DNA of 32,725 nucleotides. Source: Bacteroidales bacterium. Its GTDB lineage: Bacteria > Bacteroidota > Bacteroidia > Bacteroidales > UBA932. The notes beneath the pieces are model-generated. The model was not told where the DNA came from and made no database searches. It saw only the letters and a list, made by a program, of their open reading frames with translations. The translations under genes and the position numbers were made by a program. Below are positions 8,631 to 16,267 of the stretch, piece by piece (position 1 is the stretch's first letter; every line of letters begins with the position of its first letter). The DNA lies in the NCBI GenBank assembly GCA_028700975.1, contig JAQVRQ010000001.1, positions 39,216 through 71,940 on the forward strand. The letters run 5' to 3'.

Positions 8631-10246
8631 CTATAGAGATAACGTTTGATTTTTTGAGTGGCTGTTTTTTCAAAGGGGATAGTCTGCTCAATTATATCTA
8701 ATATTCTTGAGGATTTATTTACTCTATCGTTAACATATTCAATTAACTCTTTTTTAACCTCACTAACTCTTTGCTCCATATTAACCACTGCCTCTTCACT
8801 GAAGGTGTGTAATTTTTCAATTTGTTCATAATTATAGTGAACGATGGCAGTAAGCTTTCCTTTTATGTTAAGAACAAGTGATTCAAGTACAAGGTCGTGC
8901 TCGTTTATCACAGCTTCAATCTCTTCAGGGTAGATGTTTTCTCCGTTAGGCCCCACAATCATATTATCTTTTCTTCCCTTAATAAATAGATTCCCTTTTT
9001 TGTCGATATATCCAAGATCCTTAGTTCTAAACCATCCGTCATCTGTAAAACAGCTTGCAGTTGTATCTGGATCTTTGTAGTACCCTTCCATTACGTTTGG
9101 CCCTTTGACTAAAATCTCGCCAATCCCTTTTTTATTTGGATTTAGAATTTTCATCTCTAAATCTGGAAGGTGAGGGCCTGTTGATTGCCAGGTTACTTTT
9201 CCGGGAATTGCTCCTGCAAGAAGCGGGGATGTCTCTGTGAGTCCGTAGCCAATACTGTAAGGGAATCCGGCATCGGTTAAAAATTTCTCCACTACTCCAT
9301 CAAGTTTAGAACCACCAATACCAAAAAAGCGCAGTCTTCCTCCAAATGTTTGACACAATTTTTTCCCTGCAACTTTGTGAAATCCTCTTCTAATAAAGTG
9401 TATAGAGTAGAGAAACTGCATTATCCAATTTTTTGTAAATATGGGTCTTATTTTATTCTTATAAAGCTTCTCAACAATAAGGGGAACGCTCAGCATTATA
9501 GTTGGTTTAACCTCTGACAAGGCGGGCAGAAGAAGAGAAGGAGTAGGTGCTCCGTCCAGATATACCACCTGGGCTCCTCTGCTGAATGGAAGTATTAGTC
9601 CCAGACTACATTCGTAAGCGTGAGAGAGTGGTAAAATGGACAAAAAGACGTCCTCTTTGAACATTGGCATAAGCTTGTTTGCCATATAGTTTTGGGAGAC
9701 AAGATTCCTATGTGTAAGCATTACTCCCTTTGAGGTTCCAGATGTGCCGGAAGTATATATTATAGTTGCTATGTCTGATGGTTCCGGAAAATCATTGATT
9801 ATTTGCTCTACTTCGCTGTTGCTCTTTGATACTTCTAGTGTATCCATTATCACAACCAAAGAAAAACGCTCTAACAGAGCTTTGGATAGTTTATATTGGA
9901 GTTTCTCTGAAACAACTATTGCAGAGGCCTCAGAGTGTTCAATTATGTTTGCAATTTCAAATGCAGTAAAATCAGGCAAGATGGGTACTGAAACTCTAGC
10001 AGATGTAGTCACTGCAAAATATGAGACACCCCAATTAGGCATATTATTTCCAAGAATAGCAATCTTTTCGCCTTTTTTTAATCCGTGATTGTTAAAGATT
10101 TGGGTTAGAATCTCAACTCTATCACCAAATTGTCTATATGTTAGTTTCTCTTTTTTTATAGTGGAAAAGGCATCACGATCTTTGAAATCCGCAAGGCTTT
10201 TTGCAAAGATGTCCGCCAAACTCAAACCCAGTACCTCACTTATCAT
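8627..10246 (-). CDS. Long-chain fatty acid--CoA ligase (AMP-forming)
   Basis: 539 residues, ATG start. Activates fatty acids through an acyl-adenylate to acyl-CoA. ANL superfamily motifs: P-loop [11 protein letters not shown] (164-174), A4/A5 region [12 protein letters not shown]-ribose contact [11 protein letters not shown], hinge [17 protein letters not shown], and C-terminal catalytic lysine K532 in TQKIKR. The adenylation core and small C-terminal domain are both complete. An amphipathic basic stretch ([14 protein letters not shown]) could sit on the membrane, as in bacterial FadD-like enzymes. Monocistronic by layout, with its 3' end overlapping clpB and its 5' end divergent from the DUF6913 gene. 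It may feed beta-oxidation or lipid recycling; the crotonase/dehydrogenase pair at 19-21 kb is a plausible partner but unlinked. Confidence 0.9.
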   Translation of the reverse strand: MISEVLGLSLADIFAKSLADFKDRDAFSTIKKEKLTYRQFGDRVEILTQIFNNHGLKKGEKIAILGNNMPNWGVSYFAVTTSARVSVPILPDFTAFEIANIIEHSEASAIVVSEKLQYKLSKALLERFSLVVIMDTLEVSKSNSEVEQIINDFPEPSDIATIIYTSGTSGTSKGVMLTHRNLVSQNYMANKLMPMFKEDVFLSILPLSHAYECSLGLILPFSRGAQVVYLDGAPTPSLLLPALSEVKPTIMLSVPLIVEKLYKNKIRPIFTKNWIMQFLYSIHFIRRGFHKVAGKKLCQTFGGRLRFFGIGGSKLDGVVEKFLTDAGFPYSIGYGLTETSPLLAGAIPGKVTWQSTGPHLPDLEMKILNPNKKGIGEILVKGPNVMEGYYKDPDTTASCFTDDGWFRTKDLGYIDKKGNLFIKGRKDNMIVGPNGENIYPEEIEAVINEHDLVLESLVLNIKGKLTAIVHYNYEQIEKLHTFSEEAVVNMEQRVSEVKKELIEYVNDRVNKSSRILDIIEQTIPFEKTATQKIKRYLYS

Positions 10247-10269
10247 AAGAATAACTTTTAGTGTTACTA

Positions 10270-10277
10270 CAAAGATA
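10270..10277 (-). promoter_or_regulatory. Putative -7 element for the acyl-CoA ligase gene
   Basis: Minus strand TATCTTTG fits TAnnTTTG, ending 23 bases before the ATG at 10246. No clear -33 box at the standard spacing. Confidence 0.5.
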
Positions 10278-10299
10278 GAAAATCCAAAATATATTAGTG

Positions 10300-10330
10300 G
10301 TTGCCCGTGGTCCGATTTTTGTTAAATTTG
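10300..10330 (+). promoter_or_regulatory. Putative sigma-A promoter of the DUF6913 operon
   Basis: TTG at 10301-10303, a 19-base spacer, then TAAATTTG at 10323-10330: both boxes and spacing fit the Bacteroidota promoter. It ends 25 bases before the ATG at 10356. The same two-box layout with a 19-base spacer precedes the tRNA gene at 13064-13094. Confidence 0.65.
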
Positions 10331-10355
10331 TGAAGTTGAAAAAAGTAGGTAGATA

Positions 10356-10889
10356 ATGTTTTTTAAGAAAAGATTGCAAAGTAGGGTATTAGAGAGACTT
10401 GAAAAGAGAGCCTCTTCAATCTTTGTGCCTTTGCAAAATGCTAAAAAAATAATTTTCTTAATTGAATCCGATGAGGATCTGATTGAAAATTCAGCTGATT
10501 TTTTAATAGTCGCTTTAGAGGAGAGAGGTATTCAGTGGCAATGTGTTGTAATCGATAAAGGCGGTAAAAAAAGTGTAGATTTTTCACAAAAAGAGAGGTT
10601 TTTATCTCTGACACTTAAAGATTTAAATTTCTTCGGACTTCCTAAAAGATTGTCAAGTATTGAAGAGTTTAAATATGAATACGATATTCTTATAGATATG
10701 TCTGCTCAGTTTGATTTTACATCAAATTATCTTTCAAGATACATTAATGCAAAATTTAAGGTTGGCAGATATTCCAACGGAGACGACTCTTCTTATGACT
10801 TTATTGCCAAAACTACAGATAATTCATCTCTTCAATTTGTAAAACAGGTTATTTTTTATTTGGAATCCATCAAACCCGCTAAATTATAA
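10356..10889 (+). CDS. DUF6913 family protein (hypothetical)
   Basis: 177 residues, no signal peptide or membrane segment. Resembles the Bacteroidota-restricted DUF6913 proteins: basic N-terminus with FFKKRLQ, a beta strand KIIFLIES, and a central DILIDMSAQFDF segment followed by KVGRYS. The pattern of alternating hydrophobic strands and helices suggests an alpha/beta fold, but no catalytic motif is recognisable. Its stop overlaps the start of the TPR gene by one base (TAATG), and both appear to run with the DUF368 gene from one promoter. Function unknown; the conserved company of a TPR scaffold and a membrane translocase hints at an envelope role, which is inference. Confidence 0.8.
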   Translation: MFFKKRLQSRVLERLEKRASSIFVPLQNAKKIIFLIESDEDLIENSADFLIVALEERGIQWQCVVIDKGGKKSVDFSQKERFLSLTLKDLNFFGLPKRLSSIEEFKYEYDILIDMSAQFDFTSNYLSRYINAKFKVGRYSNGDDSSYDFIAKTTDNSSLQFVKQVIFYLESIKPAKL

Positions 10890-12166
10890 TGATAGACGAT
10901 TTTTATAATCCAGAGAACGAGGATGAGCTAGAGGATATTTCTCAATTAGTTGATAAAGTTGAGACTGCTTTTGAGGAGGGGAGCTTGGCTAACCTTAAAT
11001 TCTCTGAGGAGGAGTTTGATTTGGTTATTGGCCATTTCTTAAATGAGGCAGACGATCAAATTGTATATGATCTTTCAAGAATGGCTTTTGAACAACACCC
11101 ATATTCAGCAGATCTTGGATTGAAGTATGCAGATGTTCTCATTGTTAACAGAGAGACAGAGCGTGCAAAAGAGATTCTTTCAGTTTTACTTGATAAAGTC
11201 CCTCATAGTGGAGATGTCTATTTTCTTTTTGCAAGAGCATTTATCCGTGAGGATAATCCTAGATTAGCAAAAATATCGCTGGAGAAAGCATCAGAATTAT
11301 CTCCTGAAGATGCATCAGATATGTATCATACTGCAGCTCAAGATTCAATTGATATGAACGACTTTGATAATGCGCTGGATTATCTATCATCTACCGTAGC
11401 TATTGAGGGTGAAACTTTGGAACTTCTTAATGATAAGGCATTCTGCTATGAGAGACTTGGCAAGTTTGACGAGAGCCTAAAGGAGTATGAAAAGTGTCTT
11501 GATGAAGATCCATTCAATGATAATATTTGGTTTAATGTAGGAACAATTCACGCTCGCGAGTTGCGTTTTGACAAGGCTATTGAGGCATTTGATTTTGCAC
11601 TTGCTCTTAATCCCACTAACTCATCGGTATTATATAATAAAGCCATTGTATTTGTTAATACAGAGGATTATAATAAAGGAATTGAGACATTTCTGGAGTT
11701 CCTCTCTTTTGAGCCGGGGAATCTTTTTGCCATTATTGGTATTGCAGACGCTTTTTTAGCAATTGATAATCTGGTTGATGCCGATAGATATTTTAGAGAG
11801 GCTCTTGTTTTGGATAAAGATAACAATGAGGCAAATACTGGTCTCTCCTATATAACTATGTTAAGACAAGATCACTTTAGCTCTTTGATATTTCTAAGAA
11901 GAGTTATGGGTAAGGAGGAGACGGACTACAATATACTGGCACACCAGCTTAATGTTACATTTAAAAGGACAATGCTGCCAGAATTTCTTTTGTTTTATGC
12001 CATATCTCAATTCTTTCTGCAAAACAGAGAGCAATTTCACATTTGTCTAGAAAAGTTAGCAGCTATAGACCAGTTATGGATACGAAAATTATCTGAAATT
12101 GTTCCTAAACTTAAAAATGACAAGCACTACTCAGCTATTATGAGGAAGTTTTTGATTAATAATTGA
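10889..12166 (+). CDS. Tetratricopeptide repeat protein
   Basis: 425 residues, very acidic N-terminus (EDELEDIS...), no signal peptide. Roughly seven TPR units can be read between residues 70 and 315, with the usual small residue/Ala-Tyr pattern and turns such as ALALNPTN, CLDEDPFN and ALVLDKDN. The last ~110 residues are helical but not repeat-like. TPR proteins are protein-protein interaction scaffolds; no enzymatic motif is seen. Coupled to the DUF6913 gene (one-base overlap) and nine bases from the DUF368 gene, so likely co-translated and perhaps acting with them. The partner is unknown. Confidence 0.88.
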   Translation: MIDDFYNPENEDELEDISQLVDKVETAFEEGSLANLKFSEEEFDLVIGHFLNEADDQIVYDLSRMAFEQHPYSADLGLKYADVLIVNRETERAKEILSVLLDKVPHSGDVYFLFARAFIREDNPRLAKISLEKASELSPEDASDMYHTAAQDSIDMNDFDNALDYLSSTVAIEGETLELLNDKAFCYERLGKFDESLKEYEKCLDEDPFNDNIWFNVGTIHARELRFDKAIEAFDFALALNPTNSSVLYNKAIVFVNTEDYNKGIETFLEFLSFEPGNLFAIIGIADAFLAIDNLVDADRYFREALVLDKDNNEANTGLSYITMLRQDHFSSLIFLRRVMGKEETDYNILAHQLNVTFKRTMLPEFLLFYAISQFFLQNREQFHICLEKLAAIDQLWIRKLSEIVPKLKNDKHYSAIMRKFLINN

Positions 12167-12175
12167 TCCATTTTA

Positions 12176-13075
12176 ATGAGAAAATACATACTTACCTTTT
12201 TCAAGGGCATTGCTATGGGGGCTGCAGATGTAGTCCCTGGTGTTTCAGGAGGTACAATCGCTTTTTTAACGGGAATATATACAGAACTCCTATCATCAAT
12301 TAAATCCATTAATTTTAACAACCTTAAATTGCTTTTTAAGGGAAAGTTCAGGGAGTTTTCCGAATCTGTAAATCTTAAATTTTTACTTGCTGTAGGAGGG
12401 GGTATATTAACTAGTATCTTCTCATTGGCAAGACTAATGCAATATCTGCTCGTTCATCATCCTATACCATTATGGTCTTTTTTTATGGGTTTAATTGCAG
12501 CTTCAGCAATATATGTATTAAGAGAGATTGGTAAGTGGAGATTTACTCACATTATTGCTTTAATAGCCGGAATTGTTGTGGCAGCGTGGATTTGTTTGGT
12601 TTCACCCAGTCAAACTACAGAGGCATATTGGTTTGTTTTTATATCCGGTGCAATTGCTATATGCGCAATGATTTTACCCGGAATATCAGGAAGTTTCATT
12701 CTTCTTCTATTAGGGAAATACGCATTTATTATGAAGTCTGTCACAGAACTTAACGTTCCCATATTGATAATATTTGCTACAGGTGCTGCAATTGGGATTG
12801 TAAGTTTCTCTCACTTTCTTACTTGGCTCCTTAAAAAGTATTACAAGCCAACTCTTTGTGTCTTGGCCGGTTTTATGATAGGCTCTCTAGTAAAGGTTTG
12901 GCCCTGGAAAAGAGTAATTGACGAAGTATCTCATATAGACAGGCCTATACTACCCGGTCAATATGAAACCCTTACCGGCGAGTCCGCTCAACTAGGTTTA
13001 TCATTATTATTCGTTGCAATAGGCTTTTCAATAGTTTTTATAATTGAATTTATGGCTAAATCCTTGAAGAAATAA
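12176..13075 (+). CDS. DUF368 membrane protein (PopT-type undecaprenyl-phosphate translocase family)
   Basis: 299 residues, polytopic with about eight hydrophobic segments. The N-terminal GAADVVPGVSGGTIAFLTG (19 residues) is the DUF368 signature; a second, similar loop ALILPGISG-like (MILPGISGSFIL) occurs mid-protein, consistent with the internal pseudo-symmetry of the family. DUF368 proteins (PopT) have been described as flippases that recycle the C55-phosphate carrier lipid across the inner membrane for wall and polysaccharide synthesis. Assignment here is by family, not by direct evidence. Last protein gene of the DUF6913-TPR-DUF368 operon; the -33 box of the tRNA promoter lies inside its final codons. 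Confidence 0.87.
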   Translation: MRKYILTFFKGIAMGAADVVPGVSGGTIAFLTGIYTELLSSIKSINFNNLKLLFKGKFREFSESVNLKFLLAVGGGILTSIFSLARLMQYLLVHHPIPLWSFFMGLIAASAIYVLREIGKWRFTHIIALIAGIVVAAWICLVSPSQTTEAYWFVFISGAIAICAMILPGISGSFILLLLGKYAFIMKSVTELNVPILIIFATGAAIGIVSFSHFLTWLLKKYYKPTLCVLAGFMIGSLVKVWPWKRVIDEVSHIDRPILPGQYETLTGESAQLGLSLLFVAIGFSIVFIIEFMAKSLKK

Positions 13076-13094
13076 AAAATTGTGCTATCTTTGC
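13064..13094 (+). promoter_or_regulatory. Putative sigma-A promoter of tRNA-Arg
   Basis: TTG at 13064-13066, 19-base spacer, TATCTTTGC at 13086-13094, a full match to the Bacteroidota pattern. The tRNA begins 12 bases after the -7 box. The upstream box is within the end of the DUF368 gene. Confidence 0.7.
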
Positions 13095-13106
13095 ACTCCT
13101 CAAAAG

Positions 13107-13180
13107 GGTTCGGTAGCTCAGTTGGATAGAGCAACAGCCTTCTAAGCTGTGGGTCTTGGGTTCGAATCCCAACCGAATCA
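13107..13180 (+). tRNA. tRNA-Arg (anticodon UCU)
   Basis: 74 bases, folded by hand: acceptor GGTTCGG pairs with CCGAATC (one G-U), discriminator A at 13180; D stem GCTC/GAGC; anticodon stem ACAGC/GCTGT around loop CTTCTAA, anticodon TCT at 13141-13143, reading AGA; five-base variable loop; T stem TTGGG/CCCAA with loop TTCGAAT. The 3' CCA is not encoded. It has its own promoter and is followed by a terminator hairpin. AGA is a frequently used Arg codon in this low-GC window, so this is expected to be a major isoacceptor. Confidence 0.97.
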
Positions 13181-13305
13181 CAAAGCAAAAAAACTAAAGC
13201 CGCATATAAGTGCGGCTTTTTTATTATGCGTTGACGGCTCAAGCTTGCTTGAAGCCGGCAAACAGCATAATAAATAGCTCCGTAGGAGCTTAGTTTTTTG
13301 CTTTG
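13181..13305. repeat. 125-bp inverted-repeat element with three internal hairpins, abutting the tRNA
   Basis: Outer arms: CAAAGCAAAAAAACTA (13181-13196) against TAGTTTTTTGCTTTG (13291-13305), complementary apart from one A/T in the homopolymer. Between them sit three hairpins: H1 AAAGCCGCA/TGCGGCTTT (13196-13219); H2 with outer stem TTATTATGC (13221-13229)/GCATAATAA (13265-13273) and inner stem CGGCTCAAGC/GCTTG-A-AGCCG (13235-13257); H3 AGCTCC/GGAGCT (13276-13290). The whole can fold as a cloverleaf-like three-way branched form in either strand. No credible reading frame. It could be a nonautonomous mobile element, an integration scar or a structured RNA; the first hairpin also acts as the tRNA terminator. 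Confidence 0.6.
13196..13222 (+). terminator. Rho-independent terminator after tRNA-Arg
   Basis: Nine-base stem AAAGCCGCA/TGCGGCTTT with a six-base loop, ending in a run of six T (13217-13222). It starts 16 bases after the tRNA, well placed to end the operon/tRNA transcript. Confidence 0.85.
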
Positions 13306-13312
13306 TAAGACA

Positions 13313-13612
13313 CCCCCACCAGGGATCACCGAGCAGTAGCGAGGTAATCCCAAAGTGGGGGGGAATAACATATGTTATGAATTTGCTGCGGCTACCCAAT
13401 TAATAAAAATGTCAAAGCCATTACGTTTTTTTCTTTGTTGGAGCCCCCACCAGGGATCACCGAGCAGTAGCGAGGTAATCCCAAAGTGGGGGGGAATAAC
13501 ATATGTTATGAATTTGCTGCGGCTACCCAATTAATAAAAATGTCAAAGCCATTACGTTTTTTCTTTGTTGGAGCCCCCACCAGGGATCACCGAGCAGTAG
13601 CAAGGTAATCCC
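13313..13612. repeat. Tandem direct repeat, 131 + 130 bp plus a 39-bp partial third copy
   Basis: Copies begin with CCCCCACCAGGGATCACC at 13313, 13444 and 13574. Copies 1 and 2 look identical except for seven versus six T in one run. Each full unit has a hairpin: arms CCCCCAC/GTGGGGG, then GGGAT/ATCCC, then ACC/GGT (copy 1: 13313-13361), followed by a 14-base palindrome ATAACATATGTTAT (13365-13378) and an AT-rich tail with CAAAG...CTTTG. Copy 3 stops after ATCCC at 13612, four bases before the AraC stop codon, and has one G-to-A change (13602). The 13306-13312 joint and the right arm of the preceding element resemble the tail of the unit. No coding frame; it lies between convergent transcripts, where REP-type palindromes commonly occur. 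Confidence 0.9.
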
Positions 13613-13615
13613 TGA

Positions 13616-14422
13616 TTATTGATTTATTGACTCTTTCCCAGACATTATCTTGACATTACTCAAGTCCCTCTTAAAGAATCTCTCAGGAGTCTCACCTGTA
13701 ATCTCTTTGAAATCTCTTATGAAATGAGACTGACCATAGTATTTTCCCTTAAAAACAATATTCTGATAATCAATACCCATATCACTATTAATAGATTCCC
13801 AGATCCTATTAATCCGGATTATCCTCTCCAATTTTTTTGGAGATGTCCCTACTCGTTTAATAAACTGCCTCTGAAGCGTCCTTGGACTTACTGAAAACTC
13901 ACCCTCAATATCAGTAATACCCTTTACAAAATTAGGGTCAATAATTTTATCATAAAATAGATCAATACAATCAGGTATATATGCATCAGATATGTACTCA
14001 TCAATAAAATTCTCAAAACAGATAATCCATTGATCAACTATTTCATACATTTCTAAACGGCTCATCAAATCCTGAAAAGGATCAACTGGAAGATCAACAT
14101 AAACTGTCTTTTCCGAATCCAGATTCAAGTTGAAAATCCTTGATAAAACAGATGGCCTGCAAGTAACAATAAAAGTTGTGCTAGATTTATTTACTCTCAT
14201 CAATCTTGATCCGGAAGTAACAGGAGCTATGAAATAGGAGGGAAGTCTTCCTATTGGAGGATCAATCATAAAGGGGGGAGTTCCAAAGTGGAAAACCAAA
14301 GAGACATCTTCCCTGGGAATAAATTTTTCCAGTATCTCTTCGTGATCAGATGATTTTATCTCTTCATATTGTTTAACAAGCCATCTGATACTCTCTTTTG
14401 GTCTATGGAAAGTTACCTCCAT
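13616..14422 (-). CDS. AraC-family transcriptional regulator (DUF6597-like sensor domain)
   Basis: 268 residues. N-terminal ~1-150 resembles the DUF6597 region found in front of AraC domains in Bacteroidota (HFGTPPFMIDP..., VTSGSRLMRV). The C-terminal DNA-binding domain has two helix-turn-helix units: about 167-205 (FSVSPRTLQRQFIKRVGTSP) and 220-252 (YYGQSHFIRDFKEITGETP), with the typical closing GETPERFFKR. Ligand unknown. Last gene of the minus-strand operon, 15 bases after the PurF-like gene, so it may control that operon. Its stop codon is four bases from the truncated third repeat copy, so the repeat array sits immediately downstream. Confidence 0.87.
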   Translation of the reverse strand: MEVTFHRPKESIRWLVKQYEEIKSSDHEEILEKFIPREDVSLVFHFGTPPFMIDPPIGRLPSYFIAPVTSGSRLMRVNKSSTTFIVTCRPSVLSRIFNLNLDSEKTVYVDLPVDPFQDLMSRLEMYEIVDQWIICFENFIDEYISDAYIPDCIDLFYDKIIDPNFVKGITDIEGEFSVSPRTLQRQFIKRVGTSPKKLERIIRINRIWESINSDMGIDYQNIVFKGKYYGQSHFIRDFKEITGETPERFFKRDLSNVKIMSGKESINQ

Positions 14423-14437
14423 AATACAAATCCTTAA

Positions 14438-16267
14438 TTAATAAGATCTTTCGTCTCTACCTTCATACCAATTTATGAAAGAGGTGTTTACAACCCTATT
14501 TCCTCCGGGAGTAGGGTAATTGCCTGAAAAGTACCAGTCTCCTGTGTGACCTGGAATAGCTTTATGTAGATTATCAATAGTTTGAAATACAATTTTTACA
14601 TCTGCTTTAATAGTGGAGTTTTTAACCATCTGAGCAATTTTAAGTGATATCTCATCATCTGTGAATGGGGAGTAAATCTCTTTAATGTGATTAATAACCT
14701 CCTCTTTCTTAAGGCCCACCTGATCCTTACACTTTTTATAGACATTATCAATCACACTATTCTTTCCTCTCTCTCTCAGTAGTTCAATAGCAGCGTTAAA
14801 AGCCACAAATTCCCCCATTTTGGTCATATCTATACCATAACAGTCAGGATACCTTATCTGTGGAGCAGAGGAGACGATTACTATCCTTTTAGGGCCCAGA
14901 CCATCAAGTATTCTAAGAATACTTTTTCTCAATGTTGTTCCTCTAACAATCGAGTCATCCATTACAACAAGATTATCTTCTGGATTTATGACACCATATG
15001 TTACATCATAAACGTGTCCGGCCATCTCATCCCTATCAGAATCAGAAGTTATAAAGGTTCTGAGTTTTACATCCTTGATTACAATTTTCTCCATTCTCGG
15101 CTTTGCCGAAATTCCCATTTTTGAGCAGAATTTATCAAGTCCCTCTGCCATTCCCATAAATGCTGTTTCAGCAGTGTTAGGTATAAATGATAGTACTGTT
15201 TTATCCAATTCCCCCTCCACTGAGTCAGAAATTTGGTTTGCAAGGAGTTCTCCAAGTTTCTTTCTTTCACGATAAATGCTTCTATCATTACCTCTTGAAA
15301 AGTAAATTCTTTCAAATGAACAACTTGACCTGTTTTGAGGCTCTCTTACCTTGATGTGACTTATCTCCCCACTCTTTTTTATAATAAGGGCATATCCAGG
15401 ATCAATCTCTTTTATTTTAAGATCGTCGATATTGAAAGCTGTCCTTATAACTGAAGCCTCTGATGCTACAACAGCTATCTCTTCATCTTCGTAATAAAAG
15501 GCAGGCCTAATACCCCAGGGATCTCTCATTACAAATGCATCTCCGTGTCCCGCGACTCCAGCTACTGCGTACCCACCATCCCAGTCGGCACAACTTCTGG
15601 ATAAAATATCCTGCCAGTTAAGATTGTTCTCAATTTGAATTGAAATATCTTCTCTGGAAAAACCGATGTCTCTGTAATGTCTGTATCTATTTTGAATTTC
15701 ATCATCCATAAAATAGCCAACCTTTTCAAGAATTGTGACTGTGTCTGAATAGTTGCGAGGATGTTGTCCTGCCTTAATTAGACTTTGAAACAGCTCATCT
15801 GTATTTGTAAGGTTGAAATTTGCAGCTAATGCCAGATTACGGCTTCTCCAATTGCTGGATCGCTTAAGGGGATGAACAAGGTCAATATTATTTTTGCCAA
15901 ATGTAGCGTATCTTAAATGACCAAGGTATATCTCTGATAGAAAAGGGATTATTCTCTTCGCATCTTCTGCTCTTAATTCTCCTACAATATTCTTATCTAT
16001 CTTATCATCAATCGAATTAAACACCTCCTGAATGGGATTTGAACCACAAGACCTTACTCTGTCCATATATTTAAATCCCGGCTCCATATCCAGTTTGACG
16101 CTCACAATTCCTGCACCCTCTTGACCTCTGTTTCTTTGCTTTTCCATAAGTATGTATAGCCTTTTTATACCATACATAGTGGTACCATACTTTTCCTTAT
16201 AATATTCAAGGGGCTTTCTAAGTCTTATAAGAGCTATTCCACACTCGTGATTTATTTTATCGCTCAT
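14438..16267 (-). CDS. Amidophosphoribosyltransferase paralog (PurF-like, long form)
   Basis: 609 residues against about 470-500 for ordinary PurF. N-terminal class II glutamine amidotransferase (9-270): C9 in HECGI would be the nucleophile after removal of an eight-residue leader, as in B. subtilis PurF; RGQEGAGI (47-54) and HLRYAT (117-122) follow. The oxyanion region reads ANFNLTN rather than the usual HNGNLTN, so the conserved Gly is Phe. The phosphoribosyltransferase domain has SRGNDRS (324-330) and the PRPP loop VVMDDSIVRGTTL (434-446). The last ~110 residues are an extension. PurF makes phosphoribosylamine from PRPP and glutamine; this long Bacteroidota form may be a side-by-side paralog with another role. 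ATG directly follows the stop of the upstream gene (TAAATG). Confidence 0.85.
   Translation of the reverse strand: MSDKINHECGIALIRLRKPLEYYKEKYGTTMYGIKRLYILMEKQRNRGQEGAGIVSVKLDMEPGFKYMDRVRSCGSNPIQEVFNSIDDKIDKNIVGELRAEDAKRIIPFLSEIYLGHLRYATFGKNNIDLVHPLKRSSNWRSRNLALAANFNLTNTDELFQSLIKAGQHPRNYSDTVTILEKVGYFMDDEIQNRYRHYRDIGFSREDISIQIENNLNWQDILSRSCADWDGGYAVAGVAGHGDAFVMRDPWGIRPAFYYEDEEIAVVASEASVIRTAFNIDDLKIKEIDPGYALIIKKSGEISHIKVREPQNRSSCSFERIYFSRGNDRSIYRERKKLGELLANQISDSVEGELDKTVLSFIPNTAETAFMGMAEGLDKFCSKMGISAKPRMEKIVIKDVKLRTFITSDSDRDEMAGHVYDVTYGVINPEDNLVVMDDSIVRGTTLRKSILRILDGLGPKRIVIVSSAPQIRYPDCYGIDMTKMGEFVAFNAAIELLRERGKNSVIDNVYKKCKDQVGLKKEEVINHIKEIYSPFTDDEISLKIAQMVKNSTIKADVKIVFQTIDNLHKAIPGHTGDWYFSGNYPTPGGNRVVNTSFINWYEGRDERSY

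Noticed and set aside
9744..10325. Plus-strand frames of 114 and 78 codons opposite the acyl-CoA ligase
   Set aside because: Both are shadows of a complete ANL-family gene and lack start signals.
12988..13371. Minus-strand open frame of 127 codons across the tRNA gene
   Set aside because: It is antisense to tRNA-Arg and contains the well-known false peptide GIRTQDPQLRRLLLYPTELP that arises by translating tRNA genes backwards; the rest is repeat DNA.
13178..13399. Second minus-strand open frame through the repeat island
   Set aside because: It is made of the inverted-repeat element and repeat unit, has no ribosome site and no protein-like composition.
13313..13612. Possible CRISPR array
   Set aside because: The repeats are about 130 bases, directly joined with no unique spacers, and there are no cas genes.
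14438..16267. Calling the gene plain purF
   Set aside because: Length, the altered HNG loop and the non-purine neighbourhood make a paralog more likely, so no symbol was given.
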